NCBI GenBank assembly: GCA_020160955.1
Contig: JAIUOX010000031.1
Location: forward strand, 1-45,160
DNA length: 45,160 nt
Direction: 5' to 3'
Source of the DNA: Pseudomonadota bacterium
Lineage (GTDB): Bacteria; Pseudomonadota; Alphaproteobacteria; Reyranellales; Reyranellaceae
Positions 1 to 10,352 of the stretch are shown here, one piece after another. Position 1 is the stretch's first letter. Each line of letters opens with the position of its first letter. Under the pieces are notes generated by a model, which worked only from the letters and a program-made list of their open reading frames with translations, did no database searches and was not told where the DNA came from. The position numbers and the translations under genes were made by a program.

Positions 1-724
1 GCGCGATGCCGATGTCGGCCTTGTGCAGCACGACGTGCTCCTGCAGCACCTGCGGGTGGGTCGAGCCGCAGTTGCCGTTGATGTTGAAGCCGTCGGGCGA
101 CACCGCCAGCGGGATGACCTCGGCGCCGAGTTCCCACAGCACGGTCGGCGCGGCGCGGTAGGCGGCGCCGTTGGCGCAGTCGACCACGATCTTGAGGCCC
201 GACAGGTTGAGGCCGCGCGCGCCGGCGGCCTTCACCGCCTCGATGTAGCGGCCCTCGGCGTCGTCCAGTCGCTTGGCGCGGCCGATCGCGTCGGACGCCG
301 CCAGCCTGACCTTCGACGGGTCGGTGGCCAGCGCCTCGATCTCCATTTCCATGGCGTCCGACAGCTTGTAGCCGTCCGGTCCGAACAGCTTGATGCCGTT
401 GTCATGGTAGGGATTGTGCGAGGCCGAGATCATGACGCCGACATCGGCGCGCATCGCGCGGGTCAGGAAGCCGACGCCGGGCGTCGGGATCGGCCCGAGC
501 AGCAGCACGTCGACGCCGACCGACAGGAAGCCGGCGCCCAGCGCCTGCTCGATCATGTAGCCCGACAGCCGCGTGTCCTTGCCGATCACGACCCGGTTGC
601 GGTGGCTGCCGCGGTTGAAGAGCTGTCCGGCCGCCATGCCGATGCGCATGGCGATCTCGGCGGTCATGGGTTCGCTGTTGGCCCGACCGCGGACGCCGTC
701 AGTGCCGAAGAGATGTCGTGACAT
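1..724 (-). CDS. glmM: Phosphoglucosamine mutase, N-terminal part (cut by window edge)
   Basis: GlmM converts glucosamine-6-phosphate to glucosamine-1-phosphate, feeding UDP-GlcNAc for peptidoglycan and lipopolysaccharide. The first 241 residues are visible, starting [13 protein letters not shown]. The active-site loop ISASHNP places the phosphorylated serine at residue 102, the position it has in E. coli GlmM. A metal-binding and sugar-binding part would lie beyond the left edge. The ATG at 722-724 begins 12 bases after the folP stop, so the gene is the third in an ftsH-folP-glmM order that is standard in proteobacteria. The C-terminal half is missing only because the window ends. Other phosphohexomutases are less likely given the FGTDGVRG start and the neighbours. 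Confidence 0.95.
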   Translation of the reverse strand, partial: MSRHLFGTDGVRGRANSEPMTAEIAMRIGMAAGQLFNRGSHRNRVVIGKDTRLSGYMIEQALGAGFLSVGVDVLLLGPIPTPGVGFLTRAMRADVGVMISASHNPYHDNGIKLFGPDGYKLSDAMEMEIEALATDPSKVRLAASDAIGRAKRLDDAEGRYIEAVKAAGARGLNLSGLKIVVDCANGAAYRAAPTVLWELGAEVIPLAVSPDGFNINGNCGSTHPQVLQEHVVLHKADIGIA

Positions 725-736
725 AATCTGCAGACT

Positions 737-1549
737 CTATCCCATCGCCTGCCAGACCGCGAGCGCCTGCCGGGTGCCGGCGACGTCGTGGACGCGCACC
801 ATCGCCGCACCGCGCCGGCACGCCTCGACCGCCAGCCAGATCGAGGCCGGGTCGCGGCCCTTCGGCGCGTCGATGCCGGTGACGCGGCCGATGAACTTCT
901 TGCGCGACACGCCCAGCAGCACCGGGAAGCCGGCCTCGGCCAGCCGCCCCGCCCCCGAGACCAGCGCCAGGTTTTCCTCGACGCTCTTGCCGAAGCCGGC
1001 GCCGGGATCGAATGCGATGCAGTCGCGCTTCACGCCGGCCGCCAGGCAGGCCTCGGCACGCGCCACCAGGAAGCGCCGCACCTCGCCGACCACGTCGCCG
1101 TAGGGCGGCACCACGTAGTTGGTCTCCGGCCGGCCGGCGCGATGCATCAGGATCACCGGCGCGCCGGTCGCGCCGAGCAGCGGCAGCATGTCGGGATCGT
1201 CGAGCCCGGCCGAGATGTCGTTGACGATGCGGGCGCCGGCGTCGAGGCAGGCCCGCGCGACCAGCGCGCGGCGGGTGTCGACCGAGACCACGACGCCGCG
1301 CTTCGCCAGCCCCTCGACCACCGGCAGCACGCGCTTCAGCTCGTCGTTGGGATCGACCGAGCGCGAGCCCGGGCGGGTCGACTCGCCGCCGACATCGACG
1401 ATGTCGGCGCCCTCCGAAACGAAGCGCAGGCCATCGTCGATCGCCTGCGCGGAATCGAGGCGGTCGCCACCGTCCGAGAAGGAGTCGGGCGTCACGTTGA
1501 CGATCGCCATGATCCGCGGGCGATCGAGCGGCAGGCCGGCGAAATTCAC
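737..1549 (-). CDS. folP: Dihydropteroate synthase
   Basis: FolP condenses p-aminobenzoate with dihydropterin pyrophosphate to make dihydropteroate in folate synthesis; it is the sulfonamide target. The TIM-barrel signature IMAIVNVTPDSFSDGG lies near the N-terminus, followed by DVGGESTRPGS, NDISAG and a C-terminal RVHDVAGTRQA. I chose the GTG at 1549 (270 residues) because it follows a purine-rich GGGGGA box about five bases upstream. An earlier in-frame TTG at 1588 would add 13 residues but its upstream region runs into a palindromic repeat. The gene sits between ftsH and glmM on the same strand. The start is less certain than the identity. Confidence 0.95.
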   Translation of the reverse strand: MNFAGLPLDRPRIMAIVNVTPDSFSDGGDRLDSAQAIDDGLRFVSEGADIVDVGGESTRPGSRSVDPNDELKRVLPVVEGLAKRGVVVSVDTRRALVARACLDAGARIVNDISAGLDDPDMLPLLGATGAPVILMHRAGRPETNYVVPPYGDVVGEVRRFLVARAEACLAAGVKRDCIAFDPGAGFGKSVEENLALVSGAGRLAEAGFPVLLGVSRKKFIGRVTGIDAPKGRDPASIWLAVEACRRGAAMVRVHDVAGTRQALAVWQAMG

Positions 1550-1606
1550 GTTTTCCCCCGAAGCAGCAGGTGTCGCCAACGGCGACAACGGAGTGAGGAA
1601 AAGAGA

Positions 1607-1676
1607 AAGGTCCCTCGCTCACGCTCGGGATGACAATGAAAAACGCCTGTCATCCCGAGCGCAGCGAGGGACCCTT
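1607..1676. repeat. Palindromic repeat pair, copy A (ftsH/folP gap)
   Basis: Two arms of about 28 bases, 1607-1635 and 1649-1676, are near-perfect reverse complements around a 13-base spacer. The core of the right arm is TCATCCCGAGCGCAGCGAGG. The same element recurs at 21385-21521 and 42846-42972. It lies in the 141-base gap between ftsH and folP, where the RNA could fold into a long hairpin that affects mRNA stability or read-through into folP. It resembles REP-type dispersed repeats; no transposase is nearby. Confidence 0.9.
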
Positions 1677-1690
1677 CACTGTCACTCCGG

Positions 1691-3640
<1,950 letters not shown>

Positions 3641-3665
3641 GGGCGGGTTCCACTACGGTGAGGCT

Positions 3666-4766
3666 TCACTCTAGATGGGAAGCAGGCGACGCGCCGCAAG
3701 CAAAAAAGGCTGCGGGGACCAAGGGCTGCGCCGGGTTCCTCGCTTCTTTCCTGCCACGCTCGGGGCGAACAATCCACAAGGGTCGCCGCCGATCCGGCGA
3801 TAGGCGCAATAACAATTTGCACTGGGCCAGGGTGAAGTCCTGCTCCCGGCCCGACCGCGGGCGCGCGCCAGCGGCGCCGAGGCGCTCGACCGCGCGGGCC
3901 AGCCGGTCGCGCCGCGGCGGGTGATCGCCGCCCGAAACCGCCTGCACGACGCGGCTCAGCAGCCGGCCGCGCAGCTCGGGATCGAGCCGGCAAAAGGCGT
4001 CCCGGTCGAGCCCCACCTCGCCCGCGCCGGGGCCGCGCGGGTCGATCGCCAGCACGTCGAGCGCTGCCTCGGCCAGCCGCCGCTCGCGCGCCGCGCGGCC
4101 GCCGTCGCCGGGCGCCACCGGCGGCAGGGCGGCGGCGCGCCAGCGCACCCGCTCGAACCGCGGGTCGCGGTTGGACGGATCGTCGATCCAGGGCACGCCA
4201 CGCGCTTCCAGGGTGGCGGTCAGCGCCGCCCGCGGCACGCCGAGCAGCGGCCGCAGCAGCCGGACGTCGGCGGTCTCGACCAGCGCGGCCATGCCGGCCA
4301 GCCCGTCCGGCCCACTGTCCCGGGCGGCCCGCATCGCGACCGTCTCGGCCTGGTCGTCGGCGTGGTGGGCGAGCAGGAGGTGCAGGGCGCCGGCCCGGCG
4401 ACAGGCGGCCCGCAACAGGTCGTAGCGCGCCGCCCGCGCGGCTTCCTGCAGGCCGGCCGCCGGCTTGGGCCCGGCCCAGGCGAGGATCTCGGCCGCGATC
4501 CCCTGCCCCGCGAGCGTCGCCGCGGTGGTGCGGGCCTCCTCGGCCGAGCCCGGCCGCAGGCCGTGGTCGACGACCAGCGCGAGGACGCGGCCGCCGCGCG
4601 CGGTCGTCCAGTCGTGGGCCAGCAGGCAGAGGCAGAGCGAGTCGCGGCCGCCCGACACGGCGACCGCCAGCAGCGGCGCCGTCTCGAACGGGTCGAACGG
4701 CGCCATCAGGCGGGCGAAGGCGGCTCCGTCGAGGGCGGCGGCAGCGAGGCGCAGGCCGCCGGCCAC
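3666..4766 (-). CDS. tilS: tRNA(Ile)-lysidine synthase
   Basis: TilS uses ATP and lysine to convert cytidine-34 of the AUA-reading tRNA-Ile to lysidine, an essential modification. The N-terminal PP-loop motif SGGRDS is at residues 38-43, followed by VVDHGLRPGS, LLAHHADDQAET (tRNA/ATP contacts) and the RPLLGVPRAAL and WIDDPSN motifs typical of TilS. The 366-residue product is shorter than E. coli TilS (about 430), as in many alphaproteobacteria. The GTG start at 4766 abuts the TAA of cpoB with no gap, so translation is probably coupled. ftsH follows after 25 bases. Confidence 0.95.
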   Translation of the reverse strand: MAGGLRLAAAALDGAAFARLMAPFDPFETAPLLAVAVSGGRDSLCLCLLAHDWTTARGGRVLALVVDHGLRPGSAEEARTTAATLAGQGIAAEILAWAGPKPAAGLQEAARAARYDLLRAACRRAGALHLLLAHHADDQAETVAMRAARDSGPDGLAGMAALVETADVRLLRPLLGVPRAALTATLEARGVPWIDDPSNRDPRFERVRWRAAALPPVAPGDGGRAARERRLAEAALDVLAIDPRGPGAGEVGLDRDAFCRLDPELRGRLLSRVVQAVSGGDHPPRRDRLARAVERLGAAGARPRSGREQDFTLAQCKLLLRLSPDRRRPLWIVRPERGRKEARNPAQPLVPAAFFACGASPASHLE

Positions 4767-5462
4767 TTAGCCGCAGCCGTTCCGGGTGCGCTCCTGGTCG
4801 ACGCGACGCTTCTGCAGGTCGGTGGCGCGCGGGTAGTCCTGGTTGAACTTGGCGAACACCGCGCAGGCGTCGGACTTGCGGCCCATCGCGGCCAGCGTGA
4901 CGCCCAGCTTGAGCAGGTTGTCCGGCCCCTTGGGGCTGCCCTTGTAGGTCTTGTAGCCCTCGGCGAAGGCGGTCATCGCGTTGGGGTAGTCCTTGCGCGC
5001 GTAGTAGCTCTCGCCCAGCCAGTACTGCGCGTTGCCGGCCAGCGCGTGGCGCGGGTTGGCCTGCAGGAAGGCGCGGAAGCCGCGCTCGGCGCCGGCATTG
5101 TCACCGTCCTGCAGCTTCTTCATCGCGTCGTTGTACATCTGGTCCGGGTTGCCGCCGCCCGACGAGTGCGCCGCCGGGGGCGCCGCCGCGGTGGCCGGCC
5201 CGGCCGGACGCGGGCCGCCGCCGCCCTTGCCCTTCTCGAGCGCGTCGAGCCGGTACTCGTAGTCGGCCTGCATCTTCTCGAGCTGCTGCTGGAGCTGCTG
5301 GTTGCGGTACTGCAGCTGCTCGAGCTGGCCGGTCAGCAGCGTGATCGACTGCTGCAGCTGGTTGAACCGGTCCTCGACATGGACGGGATCGAGGCGCTGG
5401 GCGCCCGCCGCCGTCGGCAGGAGCAGCGCGGTCGCGAGCAGGCAGGAGCGCAAGGTCTTCAT
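4767..5462 (-). CDS. cpoB: Cell division coordinator CpoB (YbgF), periplasmic TPR protein
   Basis: CpoB works in the periplasm with the Tol-Pal system, where it links outer-membrane constriction to peptidoglycan synthesis. I chose the ATG at 5462 (231 residues) because it opens a good signal peptide, MKTLRSCLLATALLLPTAAGA, with cleavage after AGA; a longer reading frame would start 21 codons earlier. After the signal come a Gln/Leu-rich trimerising coiled coil (about 28-75), a Gly/Pro/Ala linker, and TPR repeats (about 105-225) with the motif QYWLGESYYARKDYPNAM. It is the last tol-pal gene, but a terminator hairpin separates it from pal, so part of its expression may come from its own promoter. 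Confidence 0.93.
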   Translation of the reverse strand: MKTLRSCLLATALLLPTAAGAQRLDPVHVEDRFNQLQQSITLLTGQLEQLQYRNQQLQQQLEKMQADYEYRLDALEKGKGGGGPRPAGPATAAAPPAAHSSGGGNPDQMYNDAMKKLQDGDNAGAERGFRAFLQANPRHALAGNAQYWLGESYYARKDYPNAMTAFAEGYKTYKGSPKGPDNLLKLGVTLAAMGRKSDACAVFAKFNQDYPRATDLQKRRVDQERTRNGCG

Positions 5463-5555
5463 GGTCGGATGGACAGCCGTATGCAGGTCAAACGCGGCCA
5501 TTTTCAGGCTGGCCGCCGCGGCCATTGTCGGGCATGGCCGCCGGTCCCTTCAAAT

Positions 5556-5581
5556 GAAAACGCCGGTCGCTTGGACCGGCG
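5556..5581 (-). terminator. Rho-independent terminator after pal
   Basis: On the minus strand an 8-base-pair GC-rich stem (arms 5561-5568 and 5574-5581, perfect complements, 5-base loop) is followed by TTTTC. It lies 23 bases past the pal stop, facing the tol-pal transcript. It would end or attenuate transcription between pal and cpoB. Confidence 0.75.
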
Positions 5582-5603
5582 TCTCCGAATTTCCACCAGC
5601 CGC

Positions 5604-6065
5604 TTACTGCAGCTCGGTGACCGCGCGGCGGTTGCGCGCCCAGGCGGCCTCGTCGGAGCCGACCGGGTCCGGACGCTCCTTGCCGTAGCTGATCGTCTGG
5701 ATGCGCGACGCCGGGATGCCCTGGGCCACGAGGTACTGCTTGGCCGCGTTGGCGCGGCGCTCGCCCAGCGCCAGGTTGTACTCGCGCGTGCCACGCTCGT
5801 CGCAATGGCCGGCCATCGTGATCTGGTAGTTGGTGTACTTCTTCAGCCACTCGGCCTGGCGGTTCAGCACATCGCGGCCGTCCTGGCGGATGGTCGACTG
5901 GTCGGTGTCGAAGAACACCCGGTCACCGACGTTCTGGCGGAAGTCCGCGACGGAGCCCGGCGTCACCGTGGTCGAGGCCGCGTTCGCGTTCTCGTTGTTG
6001 GTGTTGCTGCAAGCAGCCATCACGAACAGCGCGGCCATCGCCGCAAAAGCCTTTAGAATCTTCAT
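5604..6065 (-). CDS. pal: Peptidoglycan-associated lipoprotein Pal
   Basis: Pal is an outer-membrane lipoprotein that binds peptidoglycan and TolB, holding the outer membrane to the cell wall during division. The 153-residue precursor has a lipoprotein signal ending VMAAC, with Cys19 as the lipidated residue, a short Asn-rich linker, and an OmpA-type domain (about 45-150) with CDERGTREYNLALGERRA and a C-terminal NRRAV. The ATG at 6065 follows an AGGAGG-like site nine bases upstream. tolB lies 74 bases upstream and a terminator follows. Confidence 0.97.
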   Translation of the reverse strand: MKILKAFAAMAALFVMAACSNTNNENANAASTTVTPGSVADFRQNVGDRVFFDTDQSTIRQDGRDVLNRQAEWLKKYTNYQITMAGHCDERGTREYNLALGERRANAAKQYLVAQGIPASRIQTISYGKERPDPVGSDEAAWARNRRAVTELQ

Positions 6066-6139
6066 GTCTCAGCGCCTCCTGACGGCATCGACCCGAGCGT
6101 TGGGGACACTCGGGCCGACAAGAATGATCATAGTTTGCA

Positions 6140-7468
6140 CTATTGCGGAATCAAGGGAGACCACGCCGGGTCCGAGGCATCGGTCGGCGTGGGGATCTGC
6201 CGGTCGAAGCGGCCGGTGATGTCGACCTGGTGCAGCGTCACCGCACCGGCGCGACCTGCCGAGCTGGGCTGGCCCTGGAAGTAGGCCAGCACCCGGCCGT
6301 TGGGGGCCCAGGTCGGACCCTCGACGAGGAAGCCCGACGCCAGCATGCGTTCGCCGCCGCCGTCGGGTCGCATCACGCCGATGCCGAAGCCACCCGACGA
6401 GATCTTTGTGAAGGCGATCCAGTCGCCGCGCGGGGACCACACCGGCGTGGCGTAGCGTCCCGATCCGAAGCTGATGCGCCGCTCGCCGCCGCCCGAGGCG
6501 CTCATCACGTAGAGCTGCTGGGCGCCGCCGCGGTCGGAGTTGAAGACGATCTGCGAGCCGTCGCTCGAGTAGCACGGCGAGGTGTCGATCGCCGGCGAGT
6601 TGGTCAGCCGGCGCAGGCCGCGGCCGCGCACGTCCATCTCGTAGATGTCGCTCTGGCCGTTCTCGGCGATGCTCATGACGACGCGGCTGCCGTCGGGCGA
6701 GAAGCGCGGCGCGAAACTCATGCCGGGGAAGTTGCCGAGCAGTTCGCGGCGTCCCGAATCGACGTTCTGCAGGAAGACGCGCGGCGCGCCGCGGCCGTCC
6801 GGGTACGCCATGTAGACGATCTCCTGCAGCGTCGGCGAGAAGCGCGGCGTGATCGCGATCGTCTTGCCGTCGGTGATGTAGCGGTTGTTGGCGCCGTCCT
6901 GGTCCATCACGGCGATGCGCTTGACGCGGGCGTTGCCGGGGCCGGATTCGCCGACGTAGGCGATGCGGGTGTCGAAGTAGCCCTCCTCGCCCGTCACGCG
7001 CTTGTAGATCGCGTCGGCGATGATGTGGGCGAGCCGCCGCCAGTTGCTCTGCTGGCTGGTGAAGGACAGGCCGGTCGCCTGCTGGCCGACCACCACGTCC
7101 CACAGCCGGAAGTCGACCTTGATGCCGCCGCCGACCGACTGGATCGAGCCGACCACGACGCCGGCCGCGCCGATGCTGCGCCACTCGGGGAAGCGCGGCG
7201 GGGCCGTCGCGTTGATGTCCTTCTGGACGAAGGCGCTGGGCGAGATCGAGCGGAACAGGCCGCAGTTCTGCAGGTCGTTGCGGATCACGTTGGCCATGTC
7301 GGCGCCGACACGGTCGCCGGAGAAGTCGACCACGGCGATCGGCACCGGCTCGAAGGTCGGCCGGCTCATGTCGATGGTCAGCTGGGCCTGCGCCGGGGCA
7401 AACGGCGCCGCGGCGCCGGCCGCCAGGGCGGCGCCGCCCAGCAGGGTCGTACGTCGGGGGAGCAACAT
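6140..7468 (-). CDS. tolB: Tol-Pal system translocation protein TolB
   Basis: TolB is a periplasmic beta-propeller protein that shuttles between Pal and TolA. I prefer the ATG at 7468 (442 residues) because it is preceded by AAGAGG at a six-base spacing and opens a signal peptide, MLLPRRTTLLGGAALAAG, cleaved near AQA; in-frame ATGs at 7486 and 7498 have no good ribosome site. The signal has a twin-arginine look (PRRTTLL). An N-terminal alpha/beta domain is followed by WD-like propeller repeats with FSPDGSRV, YSSDGSQI, WSPRGDWI and WAPNGRVL. The gene lies between tolA and pal as usual. Confidence 0.96.
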   Translation of the reverse strand: MLLPRRTTLLGGAALAAGAAAPFAPAQAQLTIDMSRPTFEPVPIAVVDFSGDRVGADMANVIRNDLQNCGLFRSISPSAFVQKDINATAPPRFPEWRSIGAAGVVVGSIQSVGGGIKVDFRLWDVVVGQQATGLSFTSQQSNWRRLAHIIADAIYKRVTGEEGYFDTRIAYVGESGPGNARVKRIAVMDQDGANNRYITDGKTIAITPRFSPTLQEIVYMAYPDGRGAPRVFLQNVDSGRRELLGNFPGMSFAPRFSPDGSRVVMSIAENGQSDIYEMDVRGRGLRRLTNSPAIDTSPCYSSDGSQIVFNSDRGGAQQLYVMSASGGGERRISFGSGRYATPVWSPRGDWIAFTKISSGGFGIGVMRPDGGGERMLASGFLVEGPTWAPNGRVLAYFQGQPSSAGRAGAVTLHQVDITGRFDRQIPTPTDASDPAWSPLIPQ

Positions 7469-7517
7469 GTCGTACCTCTTGTTCATTGAGGGGATCATTC
7501 TATAGCGCGCCCCTGCC

Positions 7518-8522
7518 TCAGTAGTCGCGGGGATCGAAGTTGAAAGTAATCGTGCGCCACGAGTTGTACTTTTCTGGTGACAACGGCCACGGCTGGCAGC
7601 GCGGGTTCATGATGGCGCGGTGGGCGGCGTCGGCGGCCGCCCGGAAGGCGCCGTCGTTGTTGTAGCGCCCGGTGTCGCGGATCTCGGCCTTCACCGGCGT
7701 GCCGTCCTGGTTCATCTGCACGATCAGCGTCACGATCAGGTTCTGGTCGCGCCCGCCGCCGATCGTGTTCCAGCACGGCCGGATCTTGCTGCGCACGCCC
7801 TCGATCTCGCTGGCCGTCACGACCGAGGCGAAGTTCGGCGCGGCCGGCGCCTGGCGCGTCACCTGGGCCGGCGGCTTGGGCGACTGCTCGGGCGTCGAGA
7901 CCTTCTGCGTCGACTCCTTGTTCTTCAGGATGTCGTCGATGATCGAGTCCGCGTTCTTGCTCGGCGGCGCGGGCTTGGGCGGCGCCGGCTTGGGCGGCTC
8001 CGGCTTCTTGACCTCCGGCGTCGGCTTGGGATCCGGCTTGGGCGGCTCGGGCTTCTTGACCTCGGGCGTCGGCTTGGGCGGCTCCGGCGGCTTCTCGACC
8101 TTCGGCGGCTCGGGCTCCTTGGGCTTGAGCGCGATCAGGTCTTCCTGCGGCTTGGGCGCCTCGGCCTTCGGCTTCTCGACCGGCGGCGGCGGCGGCGGCG
8201 GTTGCGACTTGGCCTCGGCGACGTCGGGCTTGGGCTTGTCCGGCGCGGGCGGCGGGTCGGACGACTTGGGCGGCGGCGCCTTGGTCGTCTCCTGGGCGAT
8301 CGGCGCGTCCTTGGGCTGCGGCGGCGGGTTGCCGATCTTGGGCGCCGCCGCCTTCTTGTCGATCGCCTCGAACTCGACCATCACCGGCTCCGGCTCCATC
8401 AGCGGCGGCCGGTTGAGGAAGGAGAGGTTGACGATCGCGGCGCCGAGCAGCCCGACATGCAGCATCGCCGACACGATGGCCGGCATGCGCATCTCGATGC
8501 TTTCCGGGGCGCGATAAGCCAA
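7518..8522 (-). CDS. tolA: TolA, inner-membrane protein with Pro/Lys-rich stalk
   Basis: TolA spans the periplasm from the TolQ/TolR motor to TolB and Pal. One N-terminal membrane helix (about residues 14-36) is followed by a long low-complexity stalk of Pro, Lys and Glu with near-repeats such as EVKKPEPPKP, and a C-terminal domain (about 225-334) with the TonB/TolA-like RSKIRPCWN and VKAEIRDTG motifs. I chose the TTG at 8522 (334 residues) since GGAGAGG lies six bases upstream; an upstream TTG at 8543 would add seven residues inside that site. Stalk sequences of TolA vary widely, so identity rests on architecture, the C-terminal domain and its place between tolR and tolB. Confidence 0.92.
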   Translation of the reverse strand: MAYRAPESIEMRMPAIVSAMLHVGLLGAAIVNLSFLNRPPLMEPEPVMVEFEAIDKKAAAPKIGNPPPQPKDAPIAQETTKAPPPKSSDPPPAPDKPKPDVAEAKSQPPPPPPPVEKPKAEAPKPQEDLIALKPKEPEPPKVEKPPEPPKPTPEVKKPEPPKPDPKPTPEVKKPEPPKPAPPKPAPPSKNADSIIDDILKNKESTQKVSTPEQSPKPPAQVTRQAPAAPNFASVVTASEIEGVRSKIRPCWNTIGGGRDQNLIVTLIVQMNQDGTPVKAEIRDTGRYNNDGAFRAAADAAHRAIMNPRCQPWPLSPEKYNSWRTITFNFDPRDY

Positions 8523-8570
8523 CGGTGGCCTCTCCTCCTCCAAGCAGGTGTCCTCCTCTCGCCCGTCGCG

Positions 8571-9113
8571 TCAGCGCCGCGGCGCCGGCTGGGCCGGTGC
8601 CGGCGCGCGCTGCGCCGGGGCTGCGGGTGTCGCGGTCGGCGGCGCCCCGGCGCCGCGGCCCAGCGCCTGGGCCTGCTCGCCGAGCAGGCCGAGCTGGCGG
8701 AAGCCGCTGTCGATCACGACGCCCATGACCTCCATCATCTTGCCGTAGTCGACCGCCTTGTCGCCGCGCATGAACACGCGCTGGTCGGGCTTCTCCTCGT
8801 GGATCGCCTTCAGCTTGGTGCCGAGCTCGGCGAGGTCGTACTTGGTCTCGCCGAGGAACACCTCGCCCTGGGAGTTGACCGAGACGACCATCGGCTCGTC
8901 CTTGCCGCCGACCTGCTGGGCGCTGGTCTTGGGCAGGTCGACCGGCACGCCGACCTGCAGGAGCGGCGCCGTCACCATGAAGATGATCAGCAACACCAGC
9001 ATGACGTCGACCAGCGGCGTCACGTTGATGTCGGCGATCGGCGAGTACGACCGGCGGCGGAACTTGCCGCCGCCGCCGCTGCCGTGGCCGGCCGCCGGGA
9101 TGATGCCGGCCAT
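8571..9113 (-). CDS. tolR: TolR, proton-channel subunit of Tol-Pal
   Basis: TolR is the ExbD-like partner of TolQ, using proton flow to energise TolA. The 180 residues begin with a short cytoplasmic Gly-rich stretch and a membrane helix (about 32-52) carrying the conserved aspartate of PLVDVMLVLL (Asp36, equivalent to E. coli Asp23). A periplasmic ExbD-like domain with VMGVVIDSGF follows. The C-terminus has an extra Ala/Pro-rich tail of about 30 residues that is not part of the usual fold. The start ATG overlaps the tolQ stop by one base (TGATG), implying coupled translation. Confidence 0.96.
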   Translation of the reverse strand: MAGIIPAAGHGSGGGGKFRRRSYSPIADINVTPLVDVMLVLLIIFMVTAPLLQVGVPVDLPKTSAQQVGGKDEPMVVSVNSQGEVFLGETKYDLAELGTKLKAIHEEKPDQRVFMRGDKAVDYGKMMEVMGVVIDSGFRQLGLLGEQAQALGRGAGAPPTATPAAPAQRAPAPAQPAPRR

Positions 9114-9841
9114 CAGACCTGCTCCTCGAGCTGGCGCGACAGGATGGTGATGAATTCACCGGCGAAGGACTCGAGCTGCTGGGCGTAGCGCATCACCTGG
9201 CCGGACAGGATGTTGTAGGCGCCGGCCGCCGGGATCGCCGCGACCAGGCCGATCGCCGTGGCGAACAGCGCCTCGGAGATGCCGGGCGCGACCACCGCCA
9301 GCGAGGTGTTCTTGGACTGCGCGATGTGGCCGAAGCTGTTCATGATGCCCCACACCGTGCCGAACAGGCCGACGAAGGTGGCGTTGGCGCCGACCGTGGC
9401 GAGGAAGCCGAGCCGCTTCTCGATCGCCTCCATCTCGCGCTGGATGGTGACGCTCATCACCTGCTCGATGCGCTGGCGCAGCGCGGCCCGCGCGGTGGCG
9501 CTGGTCGCCAGGCCCTTCGACACCGAGCGGCGCCACTCGCGCATCGCCGCCGAGAACACGCTCGACATCGGGTCGTCCGGCTTGGCGCCGACGCGGTCGT
9601 AGAGGTCCTCGAGCGAGACGCCCGACCAGAACGTGTCCTCGAACGACTGGGCGCTGCGCTTCAGCGAGCGCAGGCGCAGCACCTTCTCGAAGATGATGGC
9701 CCACGACCAGAAGGACGCGAGCAGCAAGGCGATCATCACCGCCTTGACGACCCAGTCGGCCTGCATGAACAGGCCGTAGATCGACATATCGACGGTCGGG
9801 CCGCCGAGGGGGGCTCCGGCGACCTGCGCTAAGGCTTCCAT
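9113..9841 (-). CDS. tolQ: TolQ, proton-channel subunit of Tol-Pal
   Basis: TolQ is the ExbB/MotA-like membrane subunit that forms the proton channel with TolR. The 242 residues contain three membrane helices (about 31-52, 147-169 and 180-205) with the family signatures [13 protein letters not shown] and [18 protein letters not shown]. The ATG at 9841 has GGAG about eight bases upstream. It follows ybgC after 25 bases and heads the tolQRAB block, the order found across proteobacteria. TolQ rather than ExbB is assigned because tolA, tolB and pal follow. Confidence 0.97.
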   Translation of the reverse strand: MEALAQVAGAPLGGPTVDMSIYGLFMQADWVVKAVMIALLLASFWSWAIIFEKVLRLRSLKRSAQSFEDTFWSGVSLEDLYDRVGAKPDDPMSSVFSAAMREWRRSVSKGLATSATARAALRQRIEQVMSVTIQREMEAIEKRLGFLATVGANATFVGLFGTVWGIMNSFGHIAQSKNTSLAVVAPGISEALFATAIGLVAAIPAAGAYNILSGQVMRYAQQLESFAGEFITILSRQLEEQV

Positions 9842-9866
9842 TTAGAATCTCCGTTGGGTCAAAGGG

Positions 9867-10352
9867 TTATACCTGAATATGGCGTGAGCGGGGCGAGTCG
9901 CGGCGCGCTGTGACATCGCTGAGGGCGTTGCGCAGCTCGGGCGGCAGGCGGACCGGCCGTCCGCTCGGTCCCATGCAGGCGACCAGCAGCTCGGCGCGCA
10001 CCAGCGCCTCGTCGCCGCGGCGGGCTTCCTGGATCATCTCGAGCGAGGCGCCGCGCAGTTCCCCGCAGGTCGTGACGACCTCGATCGTGTCGTCGAGGCG
10101 GGCCGGCTTCAGGTAGTCGACGGCGCAGCGGCGGACCACCCAGGCGACGCCGCGCGCCTCGCGCAGCGCGCTGTGCTCCTGGCCGAGCAGCCGCAGCATC
10201 TCGGTGCGGCCCCGTTCGAGGAAACGCAGCCAGTTGGCGTAGTAGACGATGCCGGCGGCGTCGGTATCCTCGTAGTAGACGCGCAGCGGCAGGCGGTGCG
10301 CCCCGCCCTCGATGCGGCCGCTGGTCGGCAGGTCCGCGCCGCCGGCGCTCAC
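9867..10352 (-). CDS. ybgC: Acyl-CoA thioesterase YbgC (hotdog fold)
   Basis: YbgC hydrolyses acyl-CoA thioesters and is a regular passenger of the tol-pal operon, where it is thought to act on phospholipid-related acyl chains. The 161 residues carry the signature [20 protein letters not shown] with the catalytic aspartate at residue 31, then [11 protein letters not shown]. The GTG start at 10352 overlaps the ruvB stop by four bases. The N-terminus is about 15 residues longer than in E. coli YbgC. Confidence 0.94.
   Translation of the reverse strand: MSAGGADLPTSGRIEGGAHRLPLRVYYEDTDAAGIVYYANWLRFLERGRTEMLRLLGQEHSALREARGVAWVVRRCAVDYLKPARLDDTIEVVTTCGELRGASLEMIQEARRGDEALVRAELLVACMGPSGRPVRLPPELRNALSDVTARRDSPRSRHIQV

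Noticed and set aside
3921..6056. Plus-strand open frame of about 710 codons across tilS, cpoB and pal
   Set aside because: Crosses three real genes and their gaps, including a terminator; no recognisable domains.
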